This document shows positions 18,566 through 27,392 of a stretch of 33,861 bases of DNA, piece after piece (positions within the stretch are counted from its first letter, which is position 1; each line of letters starts with the position of its first letter). Location: positions 1 through 33,861 of the forward strand of contig JBHEQT010000015.1 of assembly GCA_046530785.1 (NCBI GenBank). The letters run 5' to 3'. Under the pieces are notes generated by a model. It ran no database searches. It was given only the letters and a program-made list of their open reading frames with translations, and was not told the origin of the DNA. A program made the translations under genes and the position numbers. The stretch is from Arsenophonus sp046530785. GTDB lineage: Bacteria; Pseudomonadota; Gammaproteobacteria; Enterobacterales; Enterobacteriaceae.

Positions 18566-19309
18566 TCAAACAGGATTAGGTATATCTACAAAAGTAACCT
18601 TAAACCCATAATCTTTTTGTAACCATTCACCTAATGCTTTAATGCCAAAACGCTCCGTTGCATGATGACCTGCAGCATAAAAATGGATCCCCATTTCTCT
18701 AGCAATATGGATTGTTTGCTCAGAAACTTCACCAGTCACAAAAGCATCAACTCCAGCCTCGGCTGCCTGTTGAATAAAATTTTGTCCAGCTCCTGTACAC
18801 CAAACAATGCTACGTATTTTTTTAGGACCATTATCACCATAGTACAATGGTTGACGCGCTAACCTATTATTTAAACGTGATATTAAATCATCAGGAGTTA
18901 TCGGTTTTGCAAAATTACCTATTGGCAATAAAGGCGTAATATACCTATCAATCTCAACCTCCATGATATTTCCTAACTGCACATTATTACCTATAACAGG
19001 ATGAGCATCAAGTGGTAAATGATAAGCATAAAGATTTGTATCATTACAAAGCAAAGTTCTTAATCTATTACGTTTCATATTAAGAATAACAGCAGCTTCA
19101 TTTTTCCAAAAATAACCATGATGAACAATAATTGCATCTGCAGCTAATTTTATCGATGCATCGAGTAATCCCTGCGATGCAGTCACACCGGTTATTATTT
19201 TTTTTATCTCTGAACGCCCTTCAACCTGAAGACCATTAGGGGCATAATCTTGATATTTATCAATGTTTAATTTCATATTGATTAGTTGTTCTAATTCAAT
19301 ATTATGCAT
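18566..19309 (-). CDS. ybgI: Nif3-like metal-binding protein YbgI
   Basis: This belongs to the Nif3/YbgI family of two-metal hexameric proteins, sometimes annotated as type 2 GTP cyclohydrolase I; the true cellular role is not settled. At 247 residues it equals E. coli YbgI. Metal-ligand regions are intact: AIIVHHGYFWK (about 61-71), HLPLDAHP (about 98-105) and the C-terminal GHHATERFGIKALGEWL with upstream TGEVSEQTIH. DYAPNGLQVEG near residue 22 and the VDIPNPV end are typical. It stands alone now; both neighbours (probable phr upstream, pxp genes downstream) are eroded, which suggests selection for this gene itself. Confidence 0.95.
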   Translation of the reverse strand: MHNIELEQLINMKLNIDKYQDYAPNGLQVEGRSEIKKIITGVTASQGLLDASIKLAADAIIVHHGYFWKNEAAVILNMKRNRLRTLLCNDTNLYAYHLPLDAHPVIGNNVQLGNIMEVEIDRYITPLLPIGNFAKPITPDDLISRLNNRLARQPLYYGDNGPKKIRSIVWCTGAGQNFIQQAAEAGVDAFVTGEVSEQTIHIAREMGIHFYAAGHHATERFGIKALGEWLQKDYGFKVTFVDIPNPV

Positions 19310-19393
19310 AACTTATCTATCCTATTTATAAAAATGATCTTTGTAAAAAATTTTAAAAATATTTTTCAGGATGCTTAAAATAAAAACGCATAG

Positions 19394-19422
19394 AATATAA
19401 CTAGTATTAATTTTTTAATCAA
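19394..19422 (-). promoter_or_regulatory. Putative sigma-70 promoter of ybgI
   Basis: TTGATT (-35) and TATATT (-10) are separated by exactly 17 bases on the minus strand. Transcription would start near 19386, leaving a leader of about 77 bases before the ybgI ATG. An AGGA lies 10 bases before that ATG. In such AT-rich DNA chance matches are common, so this is a candidate only. Confidence 0.4.
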
Positions 19423-19529
19423 TTAATTACTTCATTGATTATATATTTAGCGTTAATTAAATAAAATTTATTATTTCTTTTATCTATCTACAAAATATAG
19501 GTAAGTATAGAAATCCTCTTTCACCAATG

Positions 19530-20954
19530 TCAAAAAAATTACAAAAAGAAAATTCATAATGATTAATAATATAAATATAATAAGGAATACTAGAATATTC
19601 TGCAAAATTTATTTAAAACATTCCAGATATAAAAATCCTTCTTAATTAAAACTATTAATTTATATAAAATATAGATTTATTCTATAAAAATAGAAATAAT
19701 TTAGATTAGATAAATACTTTTAGAAAATTTTATTAAAAACTTAGATTTTTGTATATTAAAAGATGATGTAATAAAATTGGTTTTAGTTTATTATTAAAAG
19801 AATTATTCTAATCGGAATATCATTTTCTATTTGATATATAAAAATTATTCATGATACCAGTTTAAATAGGTAATAGTAGTTTATTATTAATTTCTATTTT
19901 AACTCTCCCAGTATTTTTATAGTTAAATTTATAGAAATTATATTTACTTTATTTATTGCAAAGTAATTTTATTAAGTTTAATTTTCAACCTATTATATAG
20001 TATATTATAGAGGGTAAATAGATAAAATGAACCCTAGAGGGGGTAATATATTTCCATATTATTGCTGTTCAACGTTACTAACGTAATATATTTTTTCATT
20101 AATAAATGAAAGTTACCGATCAATATATAAGATTTTATCATTTTAAACTTAAGTCTTGAACTTAAGACTTCTATTAGATTTATTATTAACACTAACTAGT
20201 AAAAACTATGATAGAAATAACACTTAAATCATTTTAATCAAAACAATTACTTTCATTGTAAATAATTTTTATTTTCACGATACAAGATATTATAGTATTT
20301 CTTTTGGATAAGTGTAATTTGATACAGATCATATATAAATTTCTAAAAATTATCTTATACGATACTGTTCTTGTCAAATTCTATTTTTGATAAAAATTAT
20401 CATACCCTTATTTTAACGGTCGAAGTGGTTCCTATTATAAAAATTTTCAGAAATTTAAAATATTTTTTTTAAAATCCTAACAGAATTATTTTTCTAAAGT
20501 AATTCTGTTTTTTAGTTTTCAGAAAACCATATTTTTTAACTTACTATCCATCTATGATAATTAGTAGTTGATAAAGATAGAAAAATAACTTATATTTAGT
20601 AGAAATTATTTATCATTATTTTATACTATTGTGATTTATAAAGAATACAAGACACCTAATTAAATTCTTCCTTTAAGGTTCAAACCTTAACATTAATATG
20701 ATAAGAGGTGAAGAAAGTCTTTTAAATTTTTTAACTTCAGCTCTTTAATAATCTATTTATCATAAATAATAATTTCTCTATAGAGCAGAGTTTTTAAAAT
20801 TTCTGGTATTCGAAGTTTCAGTAATTTTTTATAAGTTTCAATTATTATTAATAATAATAAGATTTTTTTTGAATTAAATATTAATTTGTAATGTAAAATA
20901 TTACTCTTAAGTATTAATTTTTTCGGTTGTTTTAAGTTTAATCAGAGAATTAAT
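19530..20954 (-). pseudogene. phr: Probable eroded phr (DNA photolyase)
   Basis: E. coli has phr near this point, on the same strand as ybgI. Translation from ATT at 20952-20954 gives INSLIKLKTTEKINT, compatible with MTTHLVWFRQDLRLHDN if several positions changed. At 20123, YILIGNFHLLMKKYITL is compatible with NELIWREFYRHLMTYYPSL (N to Y; L, I, F, H, L, Y, L kept, with gaps). FNIQKSKF near 19757 may be FNPTTQGEKF. The three anchors are spaced about as in the 472-residue E. coli enzyme. Each match is weak alone; spacing and synteny carry the call. A different lost gene is possible. Confidence 0.4.
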
Positions 20955-22399
20955 GTCTATTAATTTATTGGTATTTATATTTCTGTAAATTTAAGATAAA
21001 ATAAAATTTATTAAAATTACAAAATTATATTCAATTCTTTAATTCCTTAATAAGGAAAAAATATTTTTAGTTATTTCTTACTACTCATTTTGTTTCTACA
21101 TTTTTATTTTACATAAAAGACAAATTATAAAGTTGTAATAATAGAATGATTTTCAACGGTTATGATATGTTAAAAGTTGTTGAGTACTGATATCAATAAA
21201 ACAGAGATACATATTTTAAATTACTAGAATTTATGATAGATTAATTCTGATAATTTCAACTTAACTTTCTCTATTATTTAAATCGAAAATGATCAATTCC
21301 CTCTTAAAATAAAAATATGTATATCTTAGGAAATTAATCTATTTTAAATGTTGGCAAAAATAGTAATTAAATTTGGGTTCTTCTCATCTTTACGAATATA
21401 TACAGAAGAAGTTTAATTAATATTCTTAAAACCTTATAATTTATTTTTTCATAATTTTGAATATTTCAAATATCAAAATAATCAGTGGAGATCTTTATTT
21501 TTAAAAAGTAATTGAATAATATTATCGTTAAATTATGGTTAGTTTTCTGAAAATTATGAAAAATTGAATTTAATCTTTTTTAACTATTAATAAAATTCAT
21601 AATCATTATAAATTCTATTAATTTTTATAGGTAATTGCAAATTCAATATAGCTGAAAAGTAGGTTCTATGAAAAGAACCAAATACGTAATAAAATTTATT
21701 TATATAAATGGGGTAGATAGTTTTTCTTCAATAAACAATTATTAAAATTGCAGTACCATTAATAGTATATTGAATTAAGTATAAAAGTTTTATGTATAAT
21801 CACTTATATCTTCAAATCGAAGGATTCATATAGAAAATAACTATCAAGCACGAAAGAATTATTGATAATCTATAAATCCATATTCTAAAATGTGTAGATC
21901 CTAATTTAATATTAGAATTTTAATTGAAATTTATTCATTTTTATTTTACTAAATATCTATTATATATAAGAATTTAAAATAGAAAGTTCAAAAATATAGT
22001 TTGTTCCACAAATGAAATATTTTACTAATATTATGATCTTTACCAATCTTATTAATTTAATAATTCAGGTTATTCTTATCCGTTCAGAACTAGAATTTAA
22101 GAAAAGAATAATTGTTGGATAAGCGATCTCATTAATTTTAAAAAAGTTGGTATCTTAATTAGCAACTATAAAATCATATATTAAAATTCAATTTTACGTT
22201 TTATTTGTATATATACTTAATAAAGATTATATATTATTTAAATCTATAGGAAATAAATCCTTTTATTTTAATTTTTAATAGTAAATATTTTTATCAAAAT
22301 TCAAGATAATATAACTTAGTTATAGAAATTATGATTATTTTATCAAGATTTACTTCAAGAAAGATACATTATGTTACCCAATTACAGAATAAAAATATT
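20955..22399. other. Unassigned spacer downstream of pgm
   Basis: About 1.4 kb of AT-rich DNA between the end of pgm and the probable phr start. No frame, RNA gene or convincing terminator was found. In view of the neighbouring spacers it is likely another fossil gene, but none was identified. Confidence 0.5.
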
Positions 22400-24037
22400 T
22401 TAATCTCTAATAACTTCTTTAATAAATTTAATTGCTTCCTGTTCAATTGATTTAAGATGATTCTTTCCACGAAAACTTTCACAGTAAATTTTATAAGCTT
22501 CTTCAGTTCCTGAAGGTCGAGCAGTAAACCATCCATAATTCGTTATTATTTTTAAACCACCAATAATAGCACCATTACCTGGCGCTTTAGTTAAGATAGT
22601 AATAATCGGATCACCAGCCAACATATCTGCAGATACCATTTCAGTGGTCAATTTAGTTAAACGTTGTTTTTGTTTATGATTAACTTTAATTTGGGTTCGG
22701 CTATAACAAGACTTACCAAAACGGCGAACAAGTTTTTGATAGTATTTTTGTGGATTTTTACCTGTCACTGCTGTCATTTCAGCCGCTAACAGACAGAGAA
22801 TGATGCCATCTTTATCAGTCGTCCATGGAGTTCCATCGAATCGAAGAAAAGAAGCTCCAGCGCTCTCTTCACCAGCAAAACCATACTTACCTTGATATAA
22901 ACCATCAACAAACCATTTAAAACCAACTGGTACTTCAACTAATTCACGCCCTAAATCGGAAACTATAAGATCAATCATAGAACTTGAAACTAATGTTTTG
23001 CCTATTAAAAGATTTTTTTTCCATTTTGGACGATGTCGAAAAAGATAATCAATAGCAACAGAAAGGTAATGATTTGGATCCATTAATCCTGATGGAGTTA
23101 TAATTCCATAACGATCATGATCAGGATCATTAGAAAAAACTAAATCAAATTTATTACGCAAAGTTAATAGTCCTTTCATTGCCCAATTTGAAGAACAATC
23201 TATTCTAATCACACCATCATGATCTAAAGGAATAAAACTAAATGTTGGATCTATTTTTTCATTAATTAATTCTAAATCGAGTTGATAATATTCAGAAATA
23301 CGTTTCCAATAATTTATTCCTGCACCACCTAACGGATCAACACCTATTTTTAATTTTGCTTTTCTAATTTCATCCATATCAATTACATCACTTAAAGCAA
23401 CTACATAAGGCTCGAGAAAATCTTGTTGCTGATAGTGAGAATCTTTAATAGCTTCTTGATAATTACTACGTTGAATAGTTGATAATTGATTGGTAATAAA
23501 TTGATTTGATAAACGTTCAATTTCAATTGTCAGTAATTCATTAGCCGGTCCTCCATAGAGAGGATTATATTTTATACCTCCATCCTCCGGAGAATTATGT
23601 GAAGAGGTAATCACAATACCATCTGCTTTTTTATCATTCTGAAGATTATAATTTAATATAGCATAAGAAATAGCCGGGGTTGGGGTAAAACCATCATCTT
23701 TTTGTAAAATGACATAAACTCCATTACCAATCAATACTTCAATAACTGTCATAAAAGCAGGGGAAGATAAGGCATGAGTATCTTTTCCAATAAAACAGGG
23801 ACCAGTAATACCATTTAATTGACGTATTTCTACAATAGCTTGTGCAATAGCTAAAATATGTTTCTCATTAAAACTATTACGACAAGCGCTACCACGATGA
23901 CCTGATGTACCAAATTTAATGCTATGATTCGGATTTTTTACTTGCGGTTGTAGCGAATAATATTGTTCAATTAATTTTTTAACATTAATTAAATCACTTT
24001 GTTTGGCAAATTTTCCAGCACGTTTATGAAATACCAT
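22400..24037 (-). CDS. pgm: Phosphoglucomutase (alpha-D-glucose)
   Basis: Pgm interconverts glucose 1-phosphate and glucose 6-phosphate, linking glycolysis to UDP-glucose and envelope sugars. It is 545 residues (E. coli 546). The phosphoserine loop TSSHNSPEDGG holds catalytic Ser146; it is TPSHNPPEDGG in E. coli, so two prolines have become serine, an unusual change beside the active site. The metal loop NDPDHDRYG, the sugar-binding GEESAGASFLRFDGTPW and the phosphate-binding RPSGTEEAYKIY are present. In E. coli it follows seqA in one operon; here seqA is dead, ending 66 bases upstream, so the seqA promoter or a local one must drive pgm. Confidence 0.97.
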   Translation of the reverse strand: MVFHKRAGKFAKQSDLINVKKLIEQYYSLQPQVKNPNHSIKFGTSGHRGSACRNSFNEKHILAIAQAIVEIRQLNGITGPCFIGKDTHALSSPAFMTVIEVLIGNGVYVILQKDDGFTPTPAISYAILNYNLQNDKKADGIVITSSHNSPEDGGIKYNPLYGGPANELLTIEIERLSNQFITNQLSTIQRSNYQEAIKDSHYQQQDFLEPYVVALSDVIDMDEIRKAKLKIGVDPLGGAGINYWKRISEYYQLDLELINEKIDPTFSFIPLDHDGVIRIDCSSNWAMKGLLTLRNKFDLVFSNDPDHDRYGIITPSGLMDPNHYLSVAIDYLFRHRPKWKKNLLIGKTLVSSSMIDLIVSDLGRELVEVPVGFKWFVDGLYQGKYGFAGEESAGASFLRFDGTPWTTDKDGIILCLLAAEMTAVTGKNPQKYYQKLVRRFGKSCYSRTQIKVNHKQKQRLTKLTTEMVSADMLAGDPIITILTKAPGNGAIIGGLKIITNYGWFTARPSGTEEAYKIYCESFRGKNHLKSIEQEAIKFIKEVIRD

Positions 24038-24103
24038 TTAATTTCTCTCTGAGAAACATTGTAATACACAAAATAATAATAACTAACTTACTAATAATAT
24101 TAT

Positions 24104-24649
24104 TTAAATGGCGTTATACTCCTTATTAAACAATTCAACGAAAAAACTTTAATATACTTTATCATTTATTAAAATCATATTTCGTATACGATTTGTATTT
24201 ATAATTATTCAATAGCCATCTATTAAATACACAGAAAAGGTTTTCTATTTATTAGTTCTTAATAATGGAATATCTATTCGCCTTTAGAAGGAAATATTCT
24301 TTTTTCATACTCTTCTTCTATTATTGTCACTAAAAGATTTTTTTCTTTAATTACATAAAATCTATATAAGAGTAGATTAGTTAAAAATAAGAAGATCAAT
24401 CACTTTTCTTTATTTTATTTTGTTAGAAACTAATAAAACATACATTATAAATTTCTAATGATCGAAAGAAACTGATTTATTTTTCACTAGCTTCATTATG
24501 TTACTTACGGTCATAAAAGCAGAATATTTAACTTACTAACTTTAAATTATATATAGAAGTAAGTAATACGGTTGATATATTTTCACTTATCTACTTTATA
24601 CACCTAGAGTAGCTATATAACGATGAAGTTTTTCAATTTCAATTTTCAT
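24104..24649 (-). pseudogene. seqA: Eroded seqA (replication sequestration protein)
   Basis: The element is exactly 182 codons from ATG (24647-24649) to TAA (24104-24106), the same as E. coli seqA (181 residues plus stop), with no net frameshift but 15 internal stops. The start MKIEIEKLHRYIAT fits MKTIEVDDELYSYIAS. Codons 92-94 STL fit the STL of FMLLLSTLYS. GY-stop-IIINTN at 145-153 fits PYWVITNTN, with Trp turned to TGA. SFFVELFNKEYNAI-stop at the end fits QFPAELIEKVCGTI-stop codon for codon (F, E, L, K, I and stop identical). It is immediately upstream of pgm on the same strand, as in E. coli. SeqA binds hemimethylated GATC and delays re-initiation. Confidence 0.85.
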
Positions 24650-24979
24650 GTTATTTTAATATTTTTAATTAAAAATATTTAATGAGTATCAGATATAAAA
24701 TCTAAAAAATAAAATGAAAAATATTTCAATTAGTAAAATTTTTTAAAAGCTTTATCTCGTTTTTCAATTAGTACTGAGACAGTTTAAAAATTTTCTTATT
24801 GAAAAGAAAGTATTTTATTGATTTTGAATATTATTCAAACTTACTTAAGATATATATCGGAGAGTATTAAGTATTAGTTAATATTAATTAATAAAAATAA
24901 AATTACAGTTTTATTGGTTTTTAAAAATATATGAAATTTTCAGAATTTTGCTAATTTTTTATAAAAACAGATATTTTAA
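24650..24979. other. Spacer between seqA fossil and fldA
   Basis: About 330 bases with no frame. E. coli carries ybfF and ybfE in this interval on the fldA strand; no remnant was recognised. It must contain whatever still transcribes pgm leftwards and fldA rightwards. Confidence 0.4.
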
Positions 24980-25008
24980 TTAATATTTAGTTATTATCTT
25001 ATTATAAT
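24980..25008 (+). promoter_or_regulatory. Putative fldA promoter
   Basis: TTAATA (-35, four of six) and a perfect TATAAT (-10) are separated by 17 bases. The start would be near 25015, giving a leader of about 50 bases. AAGG precedes the fldA ATG by about 11 bases. An alternative pair, TTGCTA/ATATTT with 17 bases, lies at 24948-24976. Confidence 0.35.
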
Positions 25009-25063
25009 AATTAATAGGTAAGGAATAAGATAAAATAACTTAAATTAAAAGGTTTATTACTTT

Positions 25064-25585
25064 ATGGCAAAAATAGGTATTTTCTTTGGAAGTGATACTG
25101 GCAATACAGAAAATATTGCAAAAATGATTCAAGAAATTCTTGGGAATGCTGAAATTAATGATATTGCTAAAAGCAGTAAAGAGGATATTGAAAAATTTAA
25201 TATTTTACTATTCGGTATTCCTACTTGGTATTATGGTGAAGCCCAATGTGATTGGGATGATTTTTTTTCAACATTAGAAAAAATTGATTTTAGTAATAAG
25301 ATTGTAGGTATTTTTGGTTGTGGTGATCAAGAAGATTATACGGAATATTTCTGTGATGCGATGGGTATCGTAAAAGATATTATTGAACCCAATGGTGCTA
25401 CTATTATAGGTCATTGGCCAACAGACGGTTATCATTTTGAGGCATCAAAAGGACTTGCTGATGAAAATCACTTTATAGGTCTTGCTATTGATGAAGATCG
25501 ACAACCGGAACTAACCACTGATCGGTTAGAAGTCTGGATAAAACAAATATCTGAAGAGATAAAATTACAAGGTACTATTCAATAG
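25064..25585 (+). CDS. fldA: Flavodoxin I
   Basis: Flavodoxin is a small FMN electron carrier that supplies reductive enzymes such as IspG/IspH, biotin synthase and methionine synthase. It is 173 residues (E. coli 176); two or three residues are missing around ILGNAEINDIAKSS. The FMN phosphate loop GSDTGNTE (9-16), the tryptophan loop PTWYYGEAQCDWDDF and the tyrosine loop GCGDQEDYTEYFCDA are intact, as is GLAIDEDRQPELT. It lies 164 bases before fur on the same strand, the normal fldA-fur pair, and may share its transcript. Confidence 0.97.
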   Translation: MAKIGIFFGSDTGNTENIAKMIQEILGNAEINDIAKSSKEDIEKFNILLFGIPTWYYGEAQCDWDDFFSTLEKIDFSNKIVGIFGCGDQEDYTEYFCDAMGIVKDIIEPNGATIIGHWPTDGYHFEASKGLADENHFIGLAIDEDRQPELTTDRLEVWIKQISEEIKLQGTIQ

Positions 25586-25749
25586 ATATATGTATAATAT
25601 ATGTTATAGATAATAGTTCCTACAAATTACATGACGACATCACAAAACATATTAGATTTTTAAAATCATTTTAAAATAAACAGCTATTCTATTGCTAAGA
25701 ATATTTTATATTATTAAATTCTCTATTAATGCAACAAGGTAGAATCTGC

Positions 25750-26181
25750 ATGATGAACAACAATAAAGCATTGAAAAATGCAGGGCTTAAAATAACACTT
25801 CCACGTCTAAAAATTTTAGAGGTATTACAAGAGCCAGAGTACCATCACGTCAGTGCGGAAAATTTATATAAAAAACTCATTGATATGGGGGAAGAAATTG
25901 GCCTCGCAACAGTTTATCGTGTTCTAAATCAATTTGATAATATAGGTATTGTTATTCGCCATAATTTTGAAGGAGGTAAATCGATTTTTGAACTTACACA
26001 AAAATATCACCATGATCATTTAATTTGTTTAGATTGTGGTAAAGTTATTGAATTTAATGATGAATCAATTGAAAAACAACAAAAAAATATAGCTGAATGC
26101 TATGGTATTCAGCTATCTAATCACAGTCTATATTTATATGGACATTGTTCCAAAAAATCTTTTTGTAAAGAAAATGATTAA
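25750..26181 (+). CDS. fur: Ferric uptake regulator Fur
   Basis: Fur is a metal-dependent repressor of iron uptake genes. The likely start is ATG at 25750 (MMNNNKALKNAGLK, matching E. coli MTDNNTALKKAGLK), with AAGG 10 bases upstream; an earlier ATG at 25729 would add seven unrelated residues. That gives 143 residues (E. coli 148). The winged-helix domain with GLATVYRVLNQFD is intact. In the dimerisation domain HHDHLICLDCGKVIEF keeps the histidines and the CxxC zinc pair. The second Cys pair reads GHC-SKKSF-C, five residues between rather than four in E. coli, and the His-rich tail is lost. A working Fur is likely, but the C-terminal zinc site may be altered. Confidence 0.95.
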   Translation: MMNNNKALKNAGLKITLPRLKILEVLQEPEYHHVSAENLYKKLIDMGEEIGLATVYRVLNQFDNIGIVIRHNFEGGKSIFELTQKYHHDHLICLDCGKVIEFNDESIEKQQKNIAECYGIQLSNHSLYLYGHCSKKSFCKEND

Positions 26182-26619
26182 ATAAATTCATTCGTTAATT
26201 TTAATAAAGAAAAATAATAACCTATTCTATTATTATTTTTATGATTAATCAGTTAAAATAAAATCAGAATAGCAACAAATTTCTATTTATATTTTTTATA
26301 ATAATTTTGATATAAGATCATATCTTTCTATTTTTTTCCATCTTTCTATCAAAAAGGAAGAGGAAACTAGTATTATATCTTTAATAATATTTGTTATATA
26401 TTCGTTTTATATTTACTTTATTATTTTAAATGAAAAATAATTAATAATCTTTTAAAATTTTTCTAAATTTTCATCTGTTTTTAACAAATAGATCACTAAT
26501 TTTAGACAAAATTAATTCTTAATAAGAACATACTACGATCGAATCAAATTTTCCATAGTAAGTTCTTTTAATATAAAAATATATAATCCATTATCCACAT
26601 AATTTAATGATTAAATATT

Positions 26620-26645
26620 AATGAAAGAAATGTATTTCTTTCATT
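26620..26645. repeat. Near-perfect inverted repeat downstream of fur
   Basis: AATGAAAGAAAT and ATTTCTTTCATT are perfect 12-base arms with only GT between them. With such a short loop it is more likely a cruciform-type or operator-like palindrome than an RNA hairpin, although an RNA hairpin could open the inner pairs. Its distance from fur (about 440 bases) makes a terminator role uncertain. Confidence 0.4.
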
Positions 26646-27213
26646 TCTCTTTATTTCATAAGTATTTTAAAATCAACTATTAGCTGATTGATGATTAGTT
26701 TTAATTTCAAAAAATCAGTAATAATATAAAGTAAATGATTACTATTCTCTTTATATTGATTAATACAATTTATATTATTTATATAATCTAGATTTTCATC
26801 AAGTTATAGTAAACTAATTCAATTTTTATTAGATACGAAATAATAAGAGAATTTTCTTTTTATATTTATTCAGAATAAATATAAATTATTAAGCCGATAA
26901 CTTTTGTCCTTAATAGTTCATTTTATGGATCTAGTTTTATATCTTTTTAGGAATAAGCTCTCTATTTATGAAATAGTTTCAGATTAAACTATCTCCAAAG
27001 TTATTTATTTAAAGTTATAAATAATATCTGGCTAATAAAATTATTATAATAATATTTGATTATCCGATTTGTTATCAATAATTTAATTATTAATAACAAA
27101 TTTTATTTATTAGTATTTTATAATAATAACTCAAACATAATTCATATTGATATTCTAAATAGAAGAAAGTTACTGCTATTAAGTAAATATTAATTTAAAT
27201 TTACATAATTGAA

Positions 27214-27241
27214 AACTGTATATCTATTCTGATATACAGTT
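27214..27241 (-). terminator. Candidate glnS terminator
   Basis: AACTGTATATC and GATATACAGTT are perfect 11-base arms around a 6-base loop. On the minus strand the stem is followed by TTTTC. It lies about 150 bases after the glnS stop and is the strongest hairpin between fur and glnS. It could act on both strands. Confidence 0.45.
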
Positions 27242-27392
27242 AATTATTTTAATGATTCTATCTAAGATAGCTAGCATTATATTTTGTTTTAATTAATAAA
27301 TAAAAATATTATTTTTATCCAAAATGACACTATAAAAAGTATGATTATAAACTTATCTTTTATTATTATGAATCTAAATGAAATATAATTTC

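Larger units (their letters stand above)
26182..27392. other. Spacer between fur and glnS
   Basis: About 1.2 kb, AT-rich, where convergent fur and glnS transcripts end. No gene or recognisable fossil was found (E. coli has ybfN and chiP here). It is rich in stem-loops: 26524-26567 (AAGAAC-A-TACTA pairing with TAGTA-A-GTTCTT, one mismatch), 26620-26645 and 27214-27241. Confidence 0.5.

Noticed and set aside
20480..20513. Textbook-looking plus-strand terminator: ACAGAATTA/TAATTCTGT followed by six T, suggesting a small RNA gene upstream.
   Set aside because: It falls inside the probable phr fossil on the opposite strand, no plus-strand gene or convincing promoter precedes it, and T runs are frequent here.
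20648..20720. Possible tRNA or pseudoknot (TAAGG-TTCAAA-CCTTA hairpin with flanking complementary pieces).
   Set aside because: The loop has six bases instead of the seven of a T-loop, no anticodon arm or acceptor can be drawn, and it lies in the probable phr fossil.
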